A stretch of 64,000 nucleotides of DNA from Bacteroidetes bacterium HLUCCA01 (GCA_001314545.1 LIHN01000021.1:124001-188000); one strand, 5' to 3'. Positions 35,377 through 44,888 are shown, counted from the stretch's first letter. Notes: generated by a model not told the origin, from the letters alone. Translations and numbers: made by a program.

Positions 35377-36240
35377 TTAACCGGTGTACGTATGCACACT
35401 ATTGGCCGCTGAAGGCAGGTAATTCACCCCAAACCAGCAGATCATCAGCACGATGAAGGCCATAGACAGCACCCAGAGCGGACCTACAACCTGCCGCGGA
35501 CGATGATGCCGGTAGTGCACATAGGCCAGGTACATAATCCAGGTGAGGAAAGCCCATGTTTCCTTGGGATCCCACATCCAGTAGTGACCCCAGGCTTCTT
35601 TGCCCCAGAGCGCCCCGAAAAGCAGTCCCAGGGTAAGAAATCCAAGGCCGATGTAGACCAGATTATCGGCCAGCTGCATGGACCAGGGAACGACCTTACC
35701 GTCCGCATCGGTTTCCGGTCCGAGAACGGGCAGAAATCGGCTCAGCGACAAGGCCTGTTTCTCGAAATAGTACAGCCAGAGCCCTTTCACAGCTACAATT
35801 GCCGAAACGGCCAGCACGGCATAGGCAAACATGTACACAATCACATGGGGCACAAACCATATGCTTTGCAGGGCAGGCATGAGGTCGCGGTCGTACACAC
35901 CGGGCCGCATCAGATTAATCATCAGAAAGACAATGGCCATCACCCCGCTGTAGTGCAGAATCCATTTGTAATTCCATCGGATGTAGGTCGTATACCCAAT
36001 AGCCGGCAGGAACAGGGCATACCAAAGCCGGGTTTCTCCGAGGGTACGCATGGGCGGTCTGCCCAGATCCATCCACAACATCCAGGTAAATCCGGCCAGT
36101 ACCAGGATGCCGGACAGGAAGGTGGCGTGGGCCAGCAGGGTTACCGTACGACGCTTTCCGGCACTCAGAAACAGGAACATGCCCAGGGCCCACATACCGA
36201 TGGCCAGGGCTTTATAGGGAGTTGGGTCGAGGTTCATCAT
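35377..36240 (-). CDS. ccsA: Cytochrome c biogenesis protein CcsA (ResC type)
   Basis: 287 aa, about eight membrane helices. The tryptophan-rich haem-handling motif appears as GALWGKEAWGHYWMWDPKET, with flanking histidines for haem. Together with ResB it forms the system II synthetase that exports haem and attaches it to CXXCH motifs outside the membrane. Its start overlaps the ResB stop by 4 bp. It presumably serves the NrfA/NrfH haems encoded upstream. Confidence 0.93.
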   Translation of the reverse strand: MMNLDPTPYKALAIGMWALGMFLFLSAGKRRTVTLLAHATFLSGILVLAGFTWMLWMDLGRPPMRTLGETRLWYALFLPAIGYTTYIRWNYKWILHYSGVMAIVFLMINLMRPGVYDRDLMPALQSIWFVPHVIVYMFAYAVLAVSAIVAVKGLWLYYFEKQALSLSRFLPVLGPETDADGKVVPWSMQLADNLVYIGLGFLTLGLLFGALWGKEAWGHYWMWDPKETWAFLTWIMYLAYVHYRHHRPRQVVGPLWVLSMAFIVLMICWFGVNYLPSAANSVHTYTG

Positions 36241-37619
36241 GATACGAGCTCCGATTCATACGTGGGGGTTACGGCTTTTTTCTGCGGATTGGTTGATACC
36301 GCGTCTTCTTCTACAAGCATAGCGAATGCACCTTCATCATGAACCTGCGCTTCCTGCCCGGTTTCAGTGTCTTCCGCCGGAAGCGGGGCCTTGCCCAGGA
36401 ACATCAGGTAGACCGATCCCAGTAAAAGCATGAAAATTCCGGTATAGACCACCGGCAGCCAGGGGTCGCGTATCAGCTCAATCACCGAAAGCTGGGAGTA
36501 CCGGCCGAAACGCTGGTCATAACTGTACTGATACAGTTTCCAGCCCTCGGCGCTGACGGGCTTGTTCACCTCGATGCGGGTATCAAAAACATCACCGGAA
36601 GCCGTGTAAACAGCCACATCGGAACTGTAGGAGGCTGAACCCGGAATGGTCATAGCCACCGCATAGGTGCTGTCAATGGGCAGGAACATGTGCGTCAGCA
36701 TAAAACTGCCGCTGGAGATCCACCCCTCGATGGAGCGTCCCTGGCCCGACCTTGCCCGTACCAATGCCGCCGGAGCAGCACCGTGTTCGTTTACCGGCTC
36801 GTATCGACCATCAAACGCCATAGCCAGCGGATAATATTCCAGCACTTCGATGTCCAGTCCGGCGATGGTTCCCCGTGCACCTTTCGTGATTTCGAACATC
36901 TGCGTTTCGATGCCATCTACCATTCGGGCGGAATCGGAGGTAACAACCGTCATTTTCGGATTGAACTCTTCCATGTTGAAACTGTACAGCTGCAGGGCTA
37001 CGGGTAGTTCACGCAGCTGTCCGCGCTGATCAGTTCCAACCCAGACCACCTCTCCGGGACGCAGATCCATGGTTATACGCTGCAAATCGGCTGCGCCGAG
37101 AATTCCGGCCAGCAGGGCGATGTACAACCCGGCATGATTCAGAAAGAAACCGATGTTCCGACCCCTGAACGGGAGCAGTCGTTTCAGGGTGGCCATGCCC
37201 AATGAGGCCGTAAAAAAGGCGATTCCAAACAGAAACGGCCATGAGCGGGTCATGTGGTTTAGACCGAGTTTCTGAACCCAGACCGGATTACCCTGGCTGC
37301 CCTGCAGGGTAAACCCCATGAGCAATACCAGAAAAGTAATCAGGGCGATGGAAGTAATGGCCGCCGGGGCCCTGGCCAGCCAGCGGACGATTTCCAAATT
37401 TCGCGCAAACGACCACAACACCACCAGCAAGAGCGTAATTCCGCCCCCGAGGTACGCATTCAAAGGCCAGGAAAGCGTCTGCGGGTCCAGTCCGCCGATG
37501 GTGAGCTGCAGGGAAAAACCGGTAATGAGCAGGGCCAGACAGATAAACCAACCCTCGGCATACCCCCAGGGTTTAACCCAGATAGGTTTGCCGGAGCCGG
37601 ATGTTGGTGCTGAATTCAT
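36237..37619 (-). CDS. resB: Cytochrome c biogenesis protein ResB (Ccs1 type)
   Basis: 460 aa. Four membrane helices (e.g. WFICLALLITGFSLQLTIGG, VVYTGIFMLLLGSVYLMFLG at the end) surround a large periplasmic domain with the ResB pattern (FFLNHAGLYIALLAGILGAA, DLRPGEVVWVG). It works with CcsA in system II cytochrome c maturation. The gene starts 5 bp after nrfA and overlaps ccsA by 4 bp, so it is co-transcribed with the nitrite reductase. Confidence 0.9.
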   Translation of the reverse strand: MNSAPTSGSGKPIWVKPWGYAEGWFICLALLITGFSLQLTIGGLDPQTLSWPLNAYLGGGITLLLVVLWSFARNLEIVRWLARAPAAITSIALITFLVLLMGFTLQGSQGNPVWVQKLGLNHMTRSWPFLFGIAFFTASLGMATLKRLLPFRGRNIGFFLNHAGLYIALLAGILGAADLQRITMDLRPGEVVWVGTDQRGQLRELPVALQLYSFNMEEFNPKMTVVTSDSARMVDGIETQMFEITKGARGTIAGLDIEVLEYYPLAMAFDGRYEPVNEHGAAPAALVRARSGQGRSIEGWISSGSFMLTHMFLPIDSTYAVAMTIPGSASYSSDVAVYTASGDVFDTRIEVNKPVSAEGWKLYQYSYDQRFGRYSQLSVIELIRDPWLPVVYTGIFMLLLGSVYLMFLGKAPLPAEDTETGQEAQVHDEGAFAMLVEEDAVSTNPQKKAVTPTYESELVS

Positions 37620-37624
37620 AACGG

Positions 37625-39160
37625 TTAGTCCTCAAAGATATATCTTCCTTCAAATTCAGGATCGTTGCGCAGTTCATCCCATCGGTCGTGGCGTGCCGCG
37701 GCTTCGCTGAGCCATTGCGGAACCACCTCGTCCAGAAATACGTCCTTACGGGCGCGCCAGTCTTCCAGATCGATGCCCAGATACGCCTGTGCAAGCTGCT
37801 TGCTGGAAACATCGGGCAAGGGAACAGGACCGGTATGACCCAGTTCGAACAGTACCTGCATGATTTCACGATGGGCACGGTGCGCCAGATCCAACCCGTC
37901 ACCGATGGTACGGGTCAACTCCAGAGGCGCATGGAAGGAACCACCGTGGGTGGCCGCCGCATAGTCCCATCGCCATTGGGCATGGCGTACCAGATGGAGG
38001 GCGTCACGCATCTGGTCATCGGTAGCACCCATATTCCAGGCATATTCAGCCGTGAGATGCACCTCCACCAGAATCTCTTCCAGTTTCACGCGTACTTCTT
38101 TGACCATATCCTGCCGGTCGATGACATTGCGAATCAGTTCCTGCTCGCTTTCGCGGTGGCAGGTCTGGCAGGAATTGGAGATGTTATTGAGCGGACTCTG
38201 AATGCGGTGGTCTGTGAATTTTACCCCGCCTTCGGATTTATAGGGCATATGACAGTCGGCACAGGAAACACCCCGCTGGTAGTGAATCCCCTGCATGAAG
38301 ACTTCATAATCCGGGTGCTGGGCCTTAATCATGGGTGCTTTGCTGAGCGGGTGAATCCAGTCGGCGAAGCCCATGTTGTCGTAGTATTCAGCCATTTCTT
38401 CGGCGGTAGTACCATTGTCCCAGGGGAAAGTCAGGTAGTTGTTTTCTCCGAAGTAATATTCTACATGGCACTGGGCGCAGGTCAGATTCCGCATCTCCTG
38501 ATGGGAAGCTTCTTCAATATTGATACCGAGTCGGTCGTAGGTTTCGGCCAGGGCCGGCAAGGTGATACGCAGGGTCATGGTTTCCGGATCGTGGCAGCTG
38601 GCACAGTTGATGGGATTAACCACCTCGGCGCCGGTTTCCGACAGCATCATGGAGTAGAAGCCGTCCGGACCGTGCTCTTCCATGACGCGGGCCACATCGG
38701 GCGACTTACACGTCCAGCAGGTAGCCGGCATCGGACCGTCACCGGGATTCATCGGAGCGCCGGTTCGCAGCGAGGCCCGTACATCCTGAATCGAATAGGT
38801 GTGGCCGCGCGACAGGTTATAATCGCGCGAGAAGGCATAACCGGCAAACAGAATCACGAACTGTGGATTTTCCTGGAGCAGGTCGCGCCGCTGGGAACCC
38901 AGGTGTTTACTCCGGAAGGAGGTATCCGCCATCTGAGCATAGGTGCCGAATTGCCGTGGAAAGTACCGGCCCCAGGCTTCCGCACGTGGCTCCAGCGAGT
39001 CCAGATCGGTGGTTCGAATCTGCGTGAACTGGGCTTCGGTACGGCGTTCTACGATGGTATAGGTGAACACACCCAGCAGGAAGACGACCAGCATCGTGGC
39101 CAGAAAGATAGCCCATCCCAACCAGGGTTTTTCTTGAATAATATTTCCGAGGGATTTCAT
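37625..39160 (-). CDS. nrfA: Pentahaem cytochrome c nitrite reductase NrfA
   Basis: 511 aa with an N-terminal anchor/signal segment (WAIFLATMLVVFLLGVFTY). The first haem motif is CWTCK (148-152), the lysine-ligated catalytic haem diagnostic of NrfA; four CXXCH motifs follow at 186, 228, 300 and 331. It reduces nitrite to ammonium by six electrons in the periplasm. Its partner NrfH is 123 bp upstream and the haem-attachment genes follow directly. Confidence 0.96.
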   Translation of the reverse strand: MKSLGNIIQEKPWLGWAIFLATMLVVFLLGVFTYTIVERRTEAQFTQIRTTDLDSLEPRAEAWGRYFPRQFGTYAQMADTSFRSKHLGSQRRDLLQENPQFVILFAGYAFSRDYNLSRGHTYSIQDVRASLRTGAPMNPGDGPMPATCWTCKSPDVARVMEEHGPDGFYSMMLSETGAEVVNPINCASCHDPETMTLRITLPALAETYDRLGINIEEASHQEMRNLTCAQCHVEYYFGENNYLTFPWDNGTTAEEMAEYYDNMGFADWIHPLSKAPMIKAQHPDYEVFMQGIHYQRGVSCADCHMPYKSEGGVKFTDHRIQSPLNNISNSCQTCHRESEQELIRNVIDRQDMVKEVRVKLEEILVEVHLTAEYAWNMGATDDQMRDALHLVRHAQWRWDYAAATHGGSFHAPLELTRTIGDGLDLAHRAHREIMQVLFELGHTGPVPLPDVSSKQLAQAYLGIDLEDWRARKDVFLDEVVPQWLSEAAARHDRWDELRNDPEFEGRYIFED

Positions 39161-39282
39161 AATAGTTGTTTTTCAGGTGTTTAGTGCAGCGTTAATACTA
39201 ATTTCTTCTTGTGCTTTTTTATGCTGATGCGGGAAGTGGAGTGTGCAGCAGGCGGTTCATGCAACCCCTTCTACCCGATGGA

Positions 39283-39876
39283 TTAATGTGGGTTGGTGAG
39301 ATTCCGGAGCCATTCCGGCATGGGGGAATCGGGTAAGGGAACAAAGCCATCAGGCACCGATCCCGCACTGCGTACCGTACCATGTGGAACATCGCGGTGA
39401 CAGTCCCAGCAGACCGGTCCCTGCCCCTGTTTGGCTTCGTCAAAGCTGGTGTGCCCGGCCACCACCTGATGATTCAGGTCGTCATGGCAGCGCTGGCAGT
39501 TCGCCTGTACCACTCTTCGGCCCGGCTCGTGCATAATGATGACATCGGGTTCGGTTCGCAGGGTAAAAATAGTGGCATGTCGCAGCCCGTCTTTGGCCTT
39601 GAAATAGTAATGTTCCACCACATTGGTCTGTGGGACGTGGCAATCGTTACAGGTAGCATGCTCGCGATGGGAACTATGAAACCAGGTGGCATACTGCGGA
39701 GCCATTACGTGGCAGTTTACACAGGTTTCAGGCGAGTCCGACATATAACTGATTGCGTTGGAAACAACCAGTGCATAAATCGTGAGTCCGGAGAAGGCCC
39801 CGGTCAGTATGAGAACCGGTAAGCGCCAGTTGGGCGGCGGCAGAATACGCTTGATGATTTCAGTCAGACGTGCCAT
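39283..39876 (-). CDS. nrfH: Tetrahaem quinol dehydrogenase NrfH
   Basis: 197 aa. One N-terminal membrane helix (LPVLILTGAFSGLTIYALVV) and four CXXCH motifs at 52, 76, 127 and 156, the NapC/NirT-type layout. It oxidises menaquinol and passes electrons to NrfA. First gene of the nrfHA-resB-ccsA unit; the longer C-terminal tail (PDGFVPLPDSPMPEWLRNLT) is slightly beyond the minimal family length. Confidence 0.94.
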   Translation of the reverse strand: MARLTEIIKRILPPPNWRLPVLILTGAFSGLTIYALVVSNAISYMSDSPETCVNCHVMAPQYATWFHSSHREHATCNDCHVPQTNVVEHYYFKAKDGLRHATIFTLRTEPDVIIMHEPGRRVVQANCQRCHDDLNHQVVAGHTSFDEAKQGQGPVCWDCHRDVPHGTVRSAGSVPDGFVPLPDSPMPEWLRNLTNPH

Positions 39877-40016
39877 GACAATACTATCGATTATTGTGTG
39901 TAGCAGACCGCTGACGCAGGAATAATAAACCGCCTAAGGCCAGACGGAAGCGTCCGATCCGGATACACCCGGGTGCATTTAAATATTTTTTACAATACCA
40001 ATATAACGATGAGCGA

Positions 40017-40027
40017 TGTCAGTGACA
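40017..40027. promoter_or_regulatory. TGTCA-G-TGACA inverted repeat upstream of nrfH
   Basis: TGTCAGTGACA is palindromic around its central G and lies 141 bp upstream of the nrfH start in a 429-bp AT-rich gap (39877-40305) without genes. It is a possible site for a CRP/FNR-type regulator of nitrite reduction, but it is short and unreplicated. Confidence 0.3.
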
Positions 40028-40201
40028 ATAGATATAAGATATATTAGTCTTTATTTATAACCAGTTAAAATTAGCCATATTGTTGATAATATCTGTTAAG
40101 CAAAATATGTCAATAGCCTTATAAAGAGTTTTTTAGCATAATTAGCTCCATAAAAAAACCGCATCGAGGCGGGCTATAAATTTATGCGGGAGGTTCCGGC
40201 A

Positions 40202-40234
40202 GGTAGGTTGCTGCACCTTTGGCAGCAACCTACC
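40202..40234. other. Perfect 13-bp hairpin in the nrf/porin intergenic region
   Basis: GGTAGGTTGCTGC (40202-40214) pairs perfectly with GCAGCAACCTACC (40222-40234) over a 7-nt loop. No T-run follows on either strand, so it is not a classic terminator; it may be a transcript-end or processing structure. Confidence 0.55.
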
Positions 40235-40270
40235 ACAGGCACGGATTTCAAAAAGCGGACATCGTTTGCG

Positions 40271-40298
40271 AAAAAAAGCTGTTCGTCTCCCGAACAGC
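40271..40298 (-). terminator. Rho-independent terminator after the porin gene
   Basis: GCTGTTCG (40278-40285) and CGAACAGC (40291-40298) form an 8-bp stem with a 5-nt loop, followed on the minus strand by seven T (A-run 40271-40277). It lies 8 bp past the porin stop. Confidence 0.85.
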
Positions 40299-40305
40299 AC
40301 TGCAA

Positions 40306-41727
40306 TCAGATACCGATCTCCACCTGAAAGCGCAGGTACCAGTCTTCACGATCAGGCTGGTTACCAAAGCGCCAGTCAGACCGGGTACGGGTGACCTCGC
40401 CCTGCAGCTTCAGCGAATGCTCCCAGATGTAGCGGGTCACCCCGAAACTCAGCTGATTGCGGTCCGGATACACCGCCGCTACATCGCGCAGTACGGTCTG
40501 CACGGAATAACGGGTAATCAACTCATAGTTCGACCGAAACAGGTAACTCAGCTGCACATCGTGACCGTCACCGGCAAACACGGCGCTGTACGAGCCCACC
40601 GCCGGCATGATGAGGTCCGGAGCCAGGTTGCTGAGCATCATCTGATCCGGGAACTCCGCCGTTATGGCCGTGCCGTCAACCGACCGCAGCATATAGGCGT
40701 ACATGGCAGAAAACCCCTGATACTTGAACATCCCGTCAAAAAAGAACGAGGTCAGATCCCGGGTATCAAACAGACTCCCGCCGGTCTGCCCCCCGGTGCG
40801 CTGCGCGCCCTGATTGAGATGATAGGTGGCCGACAACAACAGCTTCGGGGTTTGATTCCGGCGGATGTCGCCCTCGAAAAACATGCCCATTTCACCAAAA
40901 GGCATCACCTCTACCCGACCGGTATACGCCAGGTCGGTGCTCAGATTGCGGGTCCAGTTCCGACCATTACCCGTACTCACCGCCGTTTTGATGTTCCACG
41001 AGAAGGCATCATCGTACTCATTGAGGTAGTAGGCATGCACCCCGTAGTCACGGTCGATGGTGAACCGGGCGTTGTTGATACTTCGGTCGGTCAGCTGGAG
41101 TGCACCGGATGAGTTCAGCCGCTGCCGGTTCCCGGGAAGCTTGGTCTGACCAAATCCGAGGTTGATTCTTGGATTCGGCCGGTAAAAGAACATGGCATCA
41201 CGAATAATGTTAATGCCATCCCCATCGCGCAGGGTTCCCACATCGCCGGGTGAAAAGGATAACTGAATGGCGTACAAGAATTTGGGGTTCCCAACAAACC
41301 CGTCAAACCGGAGTCGGAGTCGACGAACCACGCCTTCCACGGTATCGTCCCGACCATCATTCAGATTGAGGGTCGACCGGTTCTGCATTCTGAAACGGAT
41401 GTTCATCCGGAAGGTACTGTCCGGCGAGGTAATGCCCAGTCCGGAACCGTAGGTATAGTAAGGAAGGGTGGGAAACCGGATGTCGTCATCCAGCAGATCG
41501 AGTACAATCCCCAGGCTATCTGCGCCAGGGGAGTATACCGCTGCGGGTGCATCGGCCTCCGCAAGGGAATTCATCGCTGAAGAAGGTCCCTCAGCCGTCG
41601 AGGTTGCGGCTTTCGCAGATGCCTCGTTGTTGGATGATAGCGTAAGGGGCTGACGGGCATGAACAACCCATGGAGCAAATACCAACATCAGTGCGGTAAA
41701 TAAAAAAAGCAGGTTTCCGGATTTCAT
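40306..41727 (-). CDS. Phosphate-selective-type porin (OprO/OprP family)
   Basis: 473 aa from ATG 41727, giving a signal peptide (LLFLFTALMLVFAPWVVHAR). A short disordered acidic/Ala stretch precedes a 16-strand barrel: PDSTFRMNIRFRMQNRSTLN, GYVGNPKFLYAIQLS-like, INLGFGQTKLPGNRQRL, ending FQVEIGI. OprO/P-type porins are named for phosphate or pyrophosphate but the family is broad. It precedes nrfH in the same direction, separated by a terminator, so it is not in the nrf transcript. Confidence 0.82.
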   Translation of the reverse strand: MKSGNLLFLFTALMLVFAPWVVHARQPLTLSSNNEASAKAATSTAEGPSSAMNSLAEADAPAAVYSPGADSLGIVLDLLDDDIRFPTLPYYTYGSGLGITSPDSTFRMNIRFRMQNRSTLNLNDGRDDTVEGVVRRLRLRFDGFVGNPKFLYAIQLSFSPGDVGTLRDGDGINIIRDAMFFYRPNPRINLGFGQTKLPGNRQRLNSSGALQLTDRSINNARFTIDRDYGVHAYYLNEYDDAFSWNIKTAVSTGNGRNWTRNLSTDLAYTGRVEVMPFGEMGMFFEGDIRRNQTPKLLLSATYHLNQGAQRTGGQTGGSLFDTRDLTSFFFDGMFKYQGFSAMYAYMLRSVDGTAITAEFPDQMMLSNLAPDLIMPAVGSYSAVFAGDGHDVQLSYLFRSNYELITRYSVQTVLRDVAAVYPDRNQLSFGVTRYIWEHSLKLQGEVTRTRSDWRFGNQPDREDWYLRFQVEIGI

Positions 41728-41807
41728 AATAAACTGTGTATTTAGTTGCAGGCTGTTTACTTTTCGCAGATAAGGTAAAGACAAATTCTAAACAGATTCT
41801 GAATCGT

Positions 41808-42353
41808 ATGATTACACCCGAACAGGCGGGAAAATTACTCACCGAGTGGATTGAAACTCCCAACCTGCAACATCACTGCCGGATGGTGGCCACGGCAATG
41901 CAGGCCTGCGCACAGAAGCTGGGGCATAACGAGGCTACGGTGCAGGAATGGTGGCTGGCCGGCCTGCTGCACGACCTGGACTGGGAAAAGTATCCTGATG
42001 AACACCCGAATTACGCCCTTGAGCATGTGCTGCCCCAAACCGGTCTGAGCCAGGCCGCTTTACTGGCAATAAAAGCCCATGCACCGGAACGTACGGGAAA
42101 GCAGCCGGAATCTGAAATCGAGCGTTACCTTTTTGCCTGTGACGAACTCAGCGGATTCATGCATGCGGTTTCCCTGATGCGACCCGACGGATTCACGGGC
42201 ATGAAAGCCAAATCCGTTACAAAAAAGCTGAAAGACAAGAAGTTCGCTGCCAATGTGAGCCGCGAAGATATTTCCCGCGGCGCAGAACTCATAGAGGCAG
42301 ACCTCAACGCCCATATTGAGTTTCTGGCCGGGGTTTTCGAAAAAATGCCGTAA
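41808..42353 (+). CDS. HD-domain phosphohydrolase-like protein
   Basis: 181 aa from ATG 41808 (MITPEQAGKLLTEWIETPNL). H21 in NLQHHCRMV, the HD pair in AGLLHDLDWEKYPDEHP and a later D in LFACDELSGF fit the HD metal site. This compact form matches HDIG-type predicted hydrolases; substrate unknown. Convergent with panD, 3 bp apart. Confidence 0.8.
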   Translation: MITPEQAGKLLTEWIETPNLQHHCRMVATAMQACAQKLGHNEATVQEWWLAGLLHDLDWEKYPDEHPNYALEHVLPQTGLSQAALLAIKAHAPERTGKQPESEIERYLFACDELSGFMHAVSLMRPDGFTGMKAKSVTKKLKDKKFAANVSREDISRGAELIEADLNAHIEFLAGVFEKMP

Positions 42354-42356
42354 TTC

Positions 42357-42722
42357 CTACAGGTATTCTTCTATCGATTCGATGTGGTTGTTCTCATCAG
42401 TGAACACAACCAGAGGAATATGCTTGTCCAGCTCCTCATCGGAAAGGGAGCAAAATGCCAGCACGTGAACAATATCGCCTTCCTTGGCGTGCAGGGCGGC
42501 CCCACCGTTCATGCACACCTCACCGCTTCCGCGCTTGCCGGGAAGCACGTAGGTCATGATACGCGAGCCGTTCGATGCATTGTTGATATAGAGCTGCTCG
42601 TACTTTTTAATTTTGGCCGCATCCAGCAGGTCCTCGTCAATAGTAATGGATCCCTTGTACTTCACGTTGGCCTCGGTAACCCGTACAGTGTGGATTTTCG
42701 CTTTAAGTATGTTATGATGCAT
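42357..42722 (-). CDS. panD: Aspartate 1-decarboxylase, pyruvoyl type
   Basis: 121 aa. Gly24-Ser25 in YKGSITID is the self-processing site that creates the pyruvoyl cofactor, and Y58-type residues plus YVLPGKRGSGEVCMNGGAAL match PanD. It makes beta-alanine from aspartate, normally for pantothenate/CoA. Its start overlaps the end of the upstream papain-like gene by 11 bp, so it belongs to an unusual three-gene operon. Confidence 0.93.
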   Translation of the reverse strand: MHHNILKAKIHTVRVTEANVKYKGSITIDEDLLDAAKIKKYEQLYINNASNGSRIMTYVLPGKRGSGEVCMNGGAALHAKEGDIVHVLAFCSLSDEELDKHIPLVVFTDENNHIESIEEYL

Positions 42723-43833
42723 AATGAATTTCTGTTATAGATGTGTTGACAGCCGAATTATGGCTTGCTACGGTCTCGAAACAAAGTTTTTGCCCATTTT
42801 GTTCGATGGTTGCCTTCATGGCATGCGTATCATAGACAAACCGGTAAGGTTCCCCGGGATTGAAAGCCGGTCCGGTCGACTGACGCACCTCCACGTCAAA
42901 ATCCAGCTCCCCCCGTACCGTGTATCGTTTCAAGATAACACATTTTTCACTTTCGCGGATGAGTTCATGCCAGCCTCCCTCGCCCACTCCGCCAAGCCAC
43001 TGCGCCGTAGTCGGCACGCCTGCAGGACGAATCCGGGGTTCGGCAACATAACCGGGATTGCTGTCGTCACTGAGCGACAGGTAATCGCCCCAGAAAAAGT
43101 TGGCTGAAACCTGACGCAGGAAGAAGCGTAGCGATTCAATACGGCCCATCGGGAAGGTGCGAAGTTCACCGTTTCGGTAGGTGTATGTGAGGTGGTCTTT
43201 ACGGGCGTTGATCACATTACTGATCGGACTGGCTACAAAGGTTTCGGGGAAATCGACCTGCCAGCGCATAACAGAGCCCTCAGGAAGACCTGCTTTAAGT
43301 ACCTGCTCCACAAAACGTGAACAGTTGTTATTTCCCTTGGCAAAAGCACTGTAGATAACGCAGCCTTCCAGACACTGGGCATCGGCCGACAGCCGGGCCT
43401 TATAAAAGGAAATGTGTGGCGCGAGGGAGCAGTATAAAACACCGTCGCCATGGGTGTACACGTTGTTGGCTTCCAGCTCTTCCAGCAATTCAGGCAGGTT
43501 GACAACCCGGGTTTCGTCGCCCGCACCTTCCACCTGACAAACGGTATGCAGCCGGAGTGCGGGATCGGTAAAAGCACTGCGGGCCCGGCCATAGCCACGG
43601 GGCGTGATGTAACGACCGAAGTCGTAGTAGCAGGCCTCGCCGCTGTCTCTGCTGATCAGAATAATGGCCGCATGCCCGACTTTAAAATTCAGGTTTTTGA
43701 CGATGCCCATTTTTTTAAGCCACATATACCAGCGCTCATCACCACGGGCTGTGACGTCAGGCCAGGCCAGAACCAGGGCCAGATCGTTGTAACCGGCGAA
43801 CTCCGGGGTTTGTTCGATGACGGGTTTATGCAT
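42712..43833 (-). CDS. Uncharacterised protein with a possible permuted papain-like (NlpC/P60/LRAT) core
   Basis: 373 aa, soluble. H54 in FKVGHAAIILISRD and C171 in GNNNCSRFVEQVLKAG have the spacing and context of the His-first, NC-later order in permuted NlpC/P60 or LRAT-like amidases/acyltransferases. The C-terminal half is unassigned. It may correspond to a Bacteroidota DUF family (DUF6695-like), which I cannot confirm. It overlaps the upstream PLP-enzyme gene by 8 bp and panD by 11 bp, so the three proteins are probably made together. Confidence 0.6.
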   Translation of the reverse strand: MHKPVIEQTPEFAGYNDLALVLAWPDVTARGDERWYMWLKKMGIVKNLNFKVGHAAIILISRDSGEACYYDFGRYITPRGYGRARSAFTDPALRLHTVCQVEGAGDETRVVNLPELLEELEANNVYTHGDGVLYCSLAPHISFYKARLSADAQCLEGCVIYSAFAKGNNNCSRFVEQVLKAGLPEGSVMRWQVDFPETFVASPISNVINARKDHLTYTYRNGELRTFPMGRIESLRFFLRQVSANFFWGDYLSLSDDSNPGYVAEPRIRPAGVPTTAQWLGGVGEGGWHELIRESEKCVILKRYTVRGELDFDVEVRQSTGPAFNPGEPYRFVYDTHAMKATIEQNGQKLCFETVASHNSAVNTSITEIHYAS

Positions 43834-44797
43834 AGACCTCTCCGTGCGGTTTGATATTGGCCTTGAGCCACTCCTTATTGTACAATTTGCTCAGATAGCG
43901 CGAGCCGTGATCGGCAAAAAACAGTACCACGTGGTCGGTCGGGGCGAAGGTGTCTTTACGCTGCAGAAACGAACCGGTAACAGCCGCGCTGGAGAATCCG
44001 GCAAGAAATCCGGTTTTGTCTTTCAGCCAGTACGCCGCCTCAACTGCCTGGTGATCGTGTATCTGCCAGATATCACTGACATAGGCAACATCCAGATTTC
44101 CGGGCAAAAATGACCTTCCGATGCCCTCAATCTGGTAGGGGCCGGGTGAGCCGGGAACCCCCGAGCGGTAGTATTCCTGTAAAACGGATCCTACCGGTTC
44201 AACGCCGATGATCTGCACCTCCTCACGCATGGATTTCAGATAGCGACCGGTTCCCGTGATAGTTCCTCCGGTTCCCAGTCCGGCTATAAAATGCGTAACC
44301 TCACCCCGCGTCTGTTTCCAAACTTCCGGTCCGGTAGTCTCCATGTGGGCCAGACTGTTGGCGTCATTGAAATACTGATTGCAGAAGAACGTCCCCGGGG
44401 TATTTCGCACATAAGCGGCAGCCCGACCAAGTGTGGAATCGGGATCGTTCATATCTCCGGAGGAAGGGCACTCGGTGAGTTCAGCATCATACAGGCGCAG
44501 AATTTCACGCTTTTCTTCGGAGCACTTCTTGCTGATAAAAAAATGACTTTTATATCCCCTCGATTTACACAGCATGGCAAGTCCGATTGCCGTATTGCCG
44601 CTGCTCGCCTCAACTACGGTATCACCCGGATGGAGCAGACCGTCTTTTTCAGCACACTGTATCATGTACAGAGCCGGACGATCCTTGGATGACATACCGG
44701 GGTTAAGATAATCTGCCTTGATGTAGACAGAACATCCCGCCAATTGACTAAGAAACTCAGAATGAAATAAAGGGGTGTTGCCGATGCGATGTAACAT
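43826..44797 (-). CDS. Cysteine synthase / cystathionine beta-synthase-family PLP enzyme
   Basis: 323 aa. IGNTPLF start, PLP lysine K38 in NPGMSSKDRPA, substrate loop VVEASSGNTAIGLAM, phosphate-binding GLGTGGTITGTGRYLK, and FLAGFSSAAV near the end. The family performs beta-replacement on serine or O-acetylserine. A CBS regulatory tail is absent. It heads the operon with the papain-like protein and PanD; in that setting it could act in cysteine supply or in a specialised pathway, which the sequence alone cannot decide. Confidence 0.85.
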   Translation of the reverse strand: MLHRIGNTPLFHSEFLSQLAGCSVYIKADYLNPGMSSKDRPALYMIQCAEKDGLLHPGDTVVEASSGNTAIGLAMLCKSRGYKSHFFISKKCSEEKREILRLYDAELTECPSSGDMNDPDSTLGRAAAYVRNTPGTFFCNQYFNDANSLAHMETTGPEVWKQTRGEVTHFIAGLGTGGTITGTGRYLKSMREEVQIIGVEPVGSVLQEYYRSGVPGSPGPYQIEGIGRSFLPGNLDVAYVSDIWQIHDHQAVEAAYWLKDKTGFLAGFSSAAVTGSFLQRKDTFAPTDHVVLFFADHGSRYLSKLYNKEWLKANIKPHGEVYA

Positions 44798-44888
44798 GAA
44801 TTACGTTCAGTTCTGATTCGCTTGCTCCCGCGCCACGATTACCAGCCCGAGAACAGTGTACGGGCATATTATGGTGGCAAACTACGGT

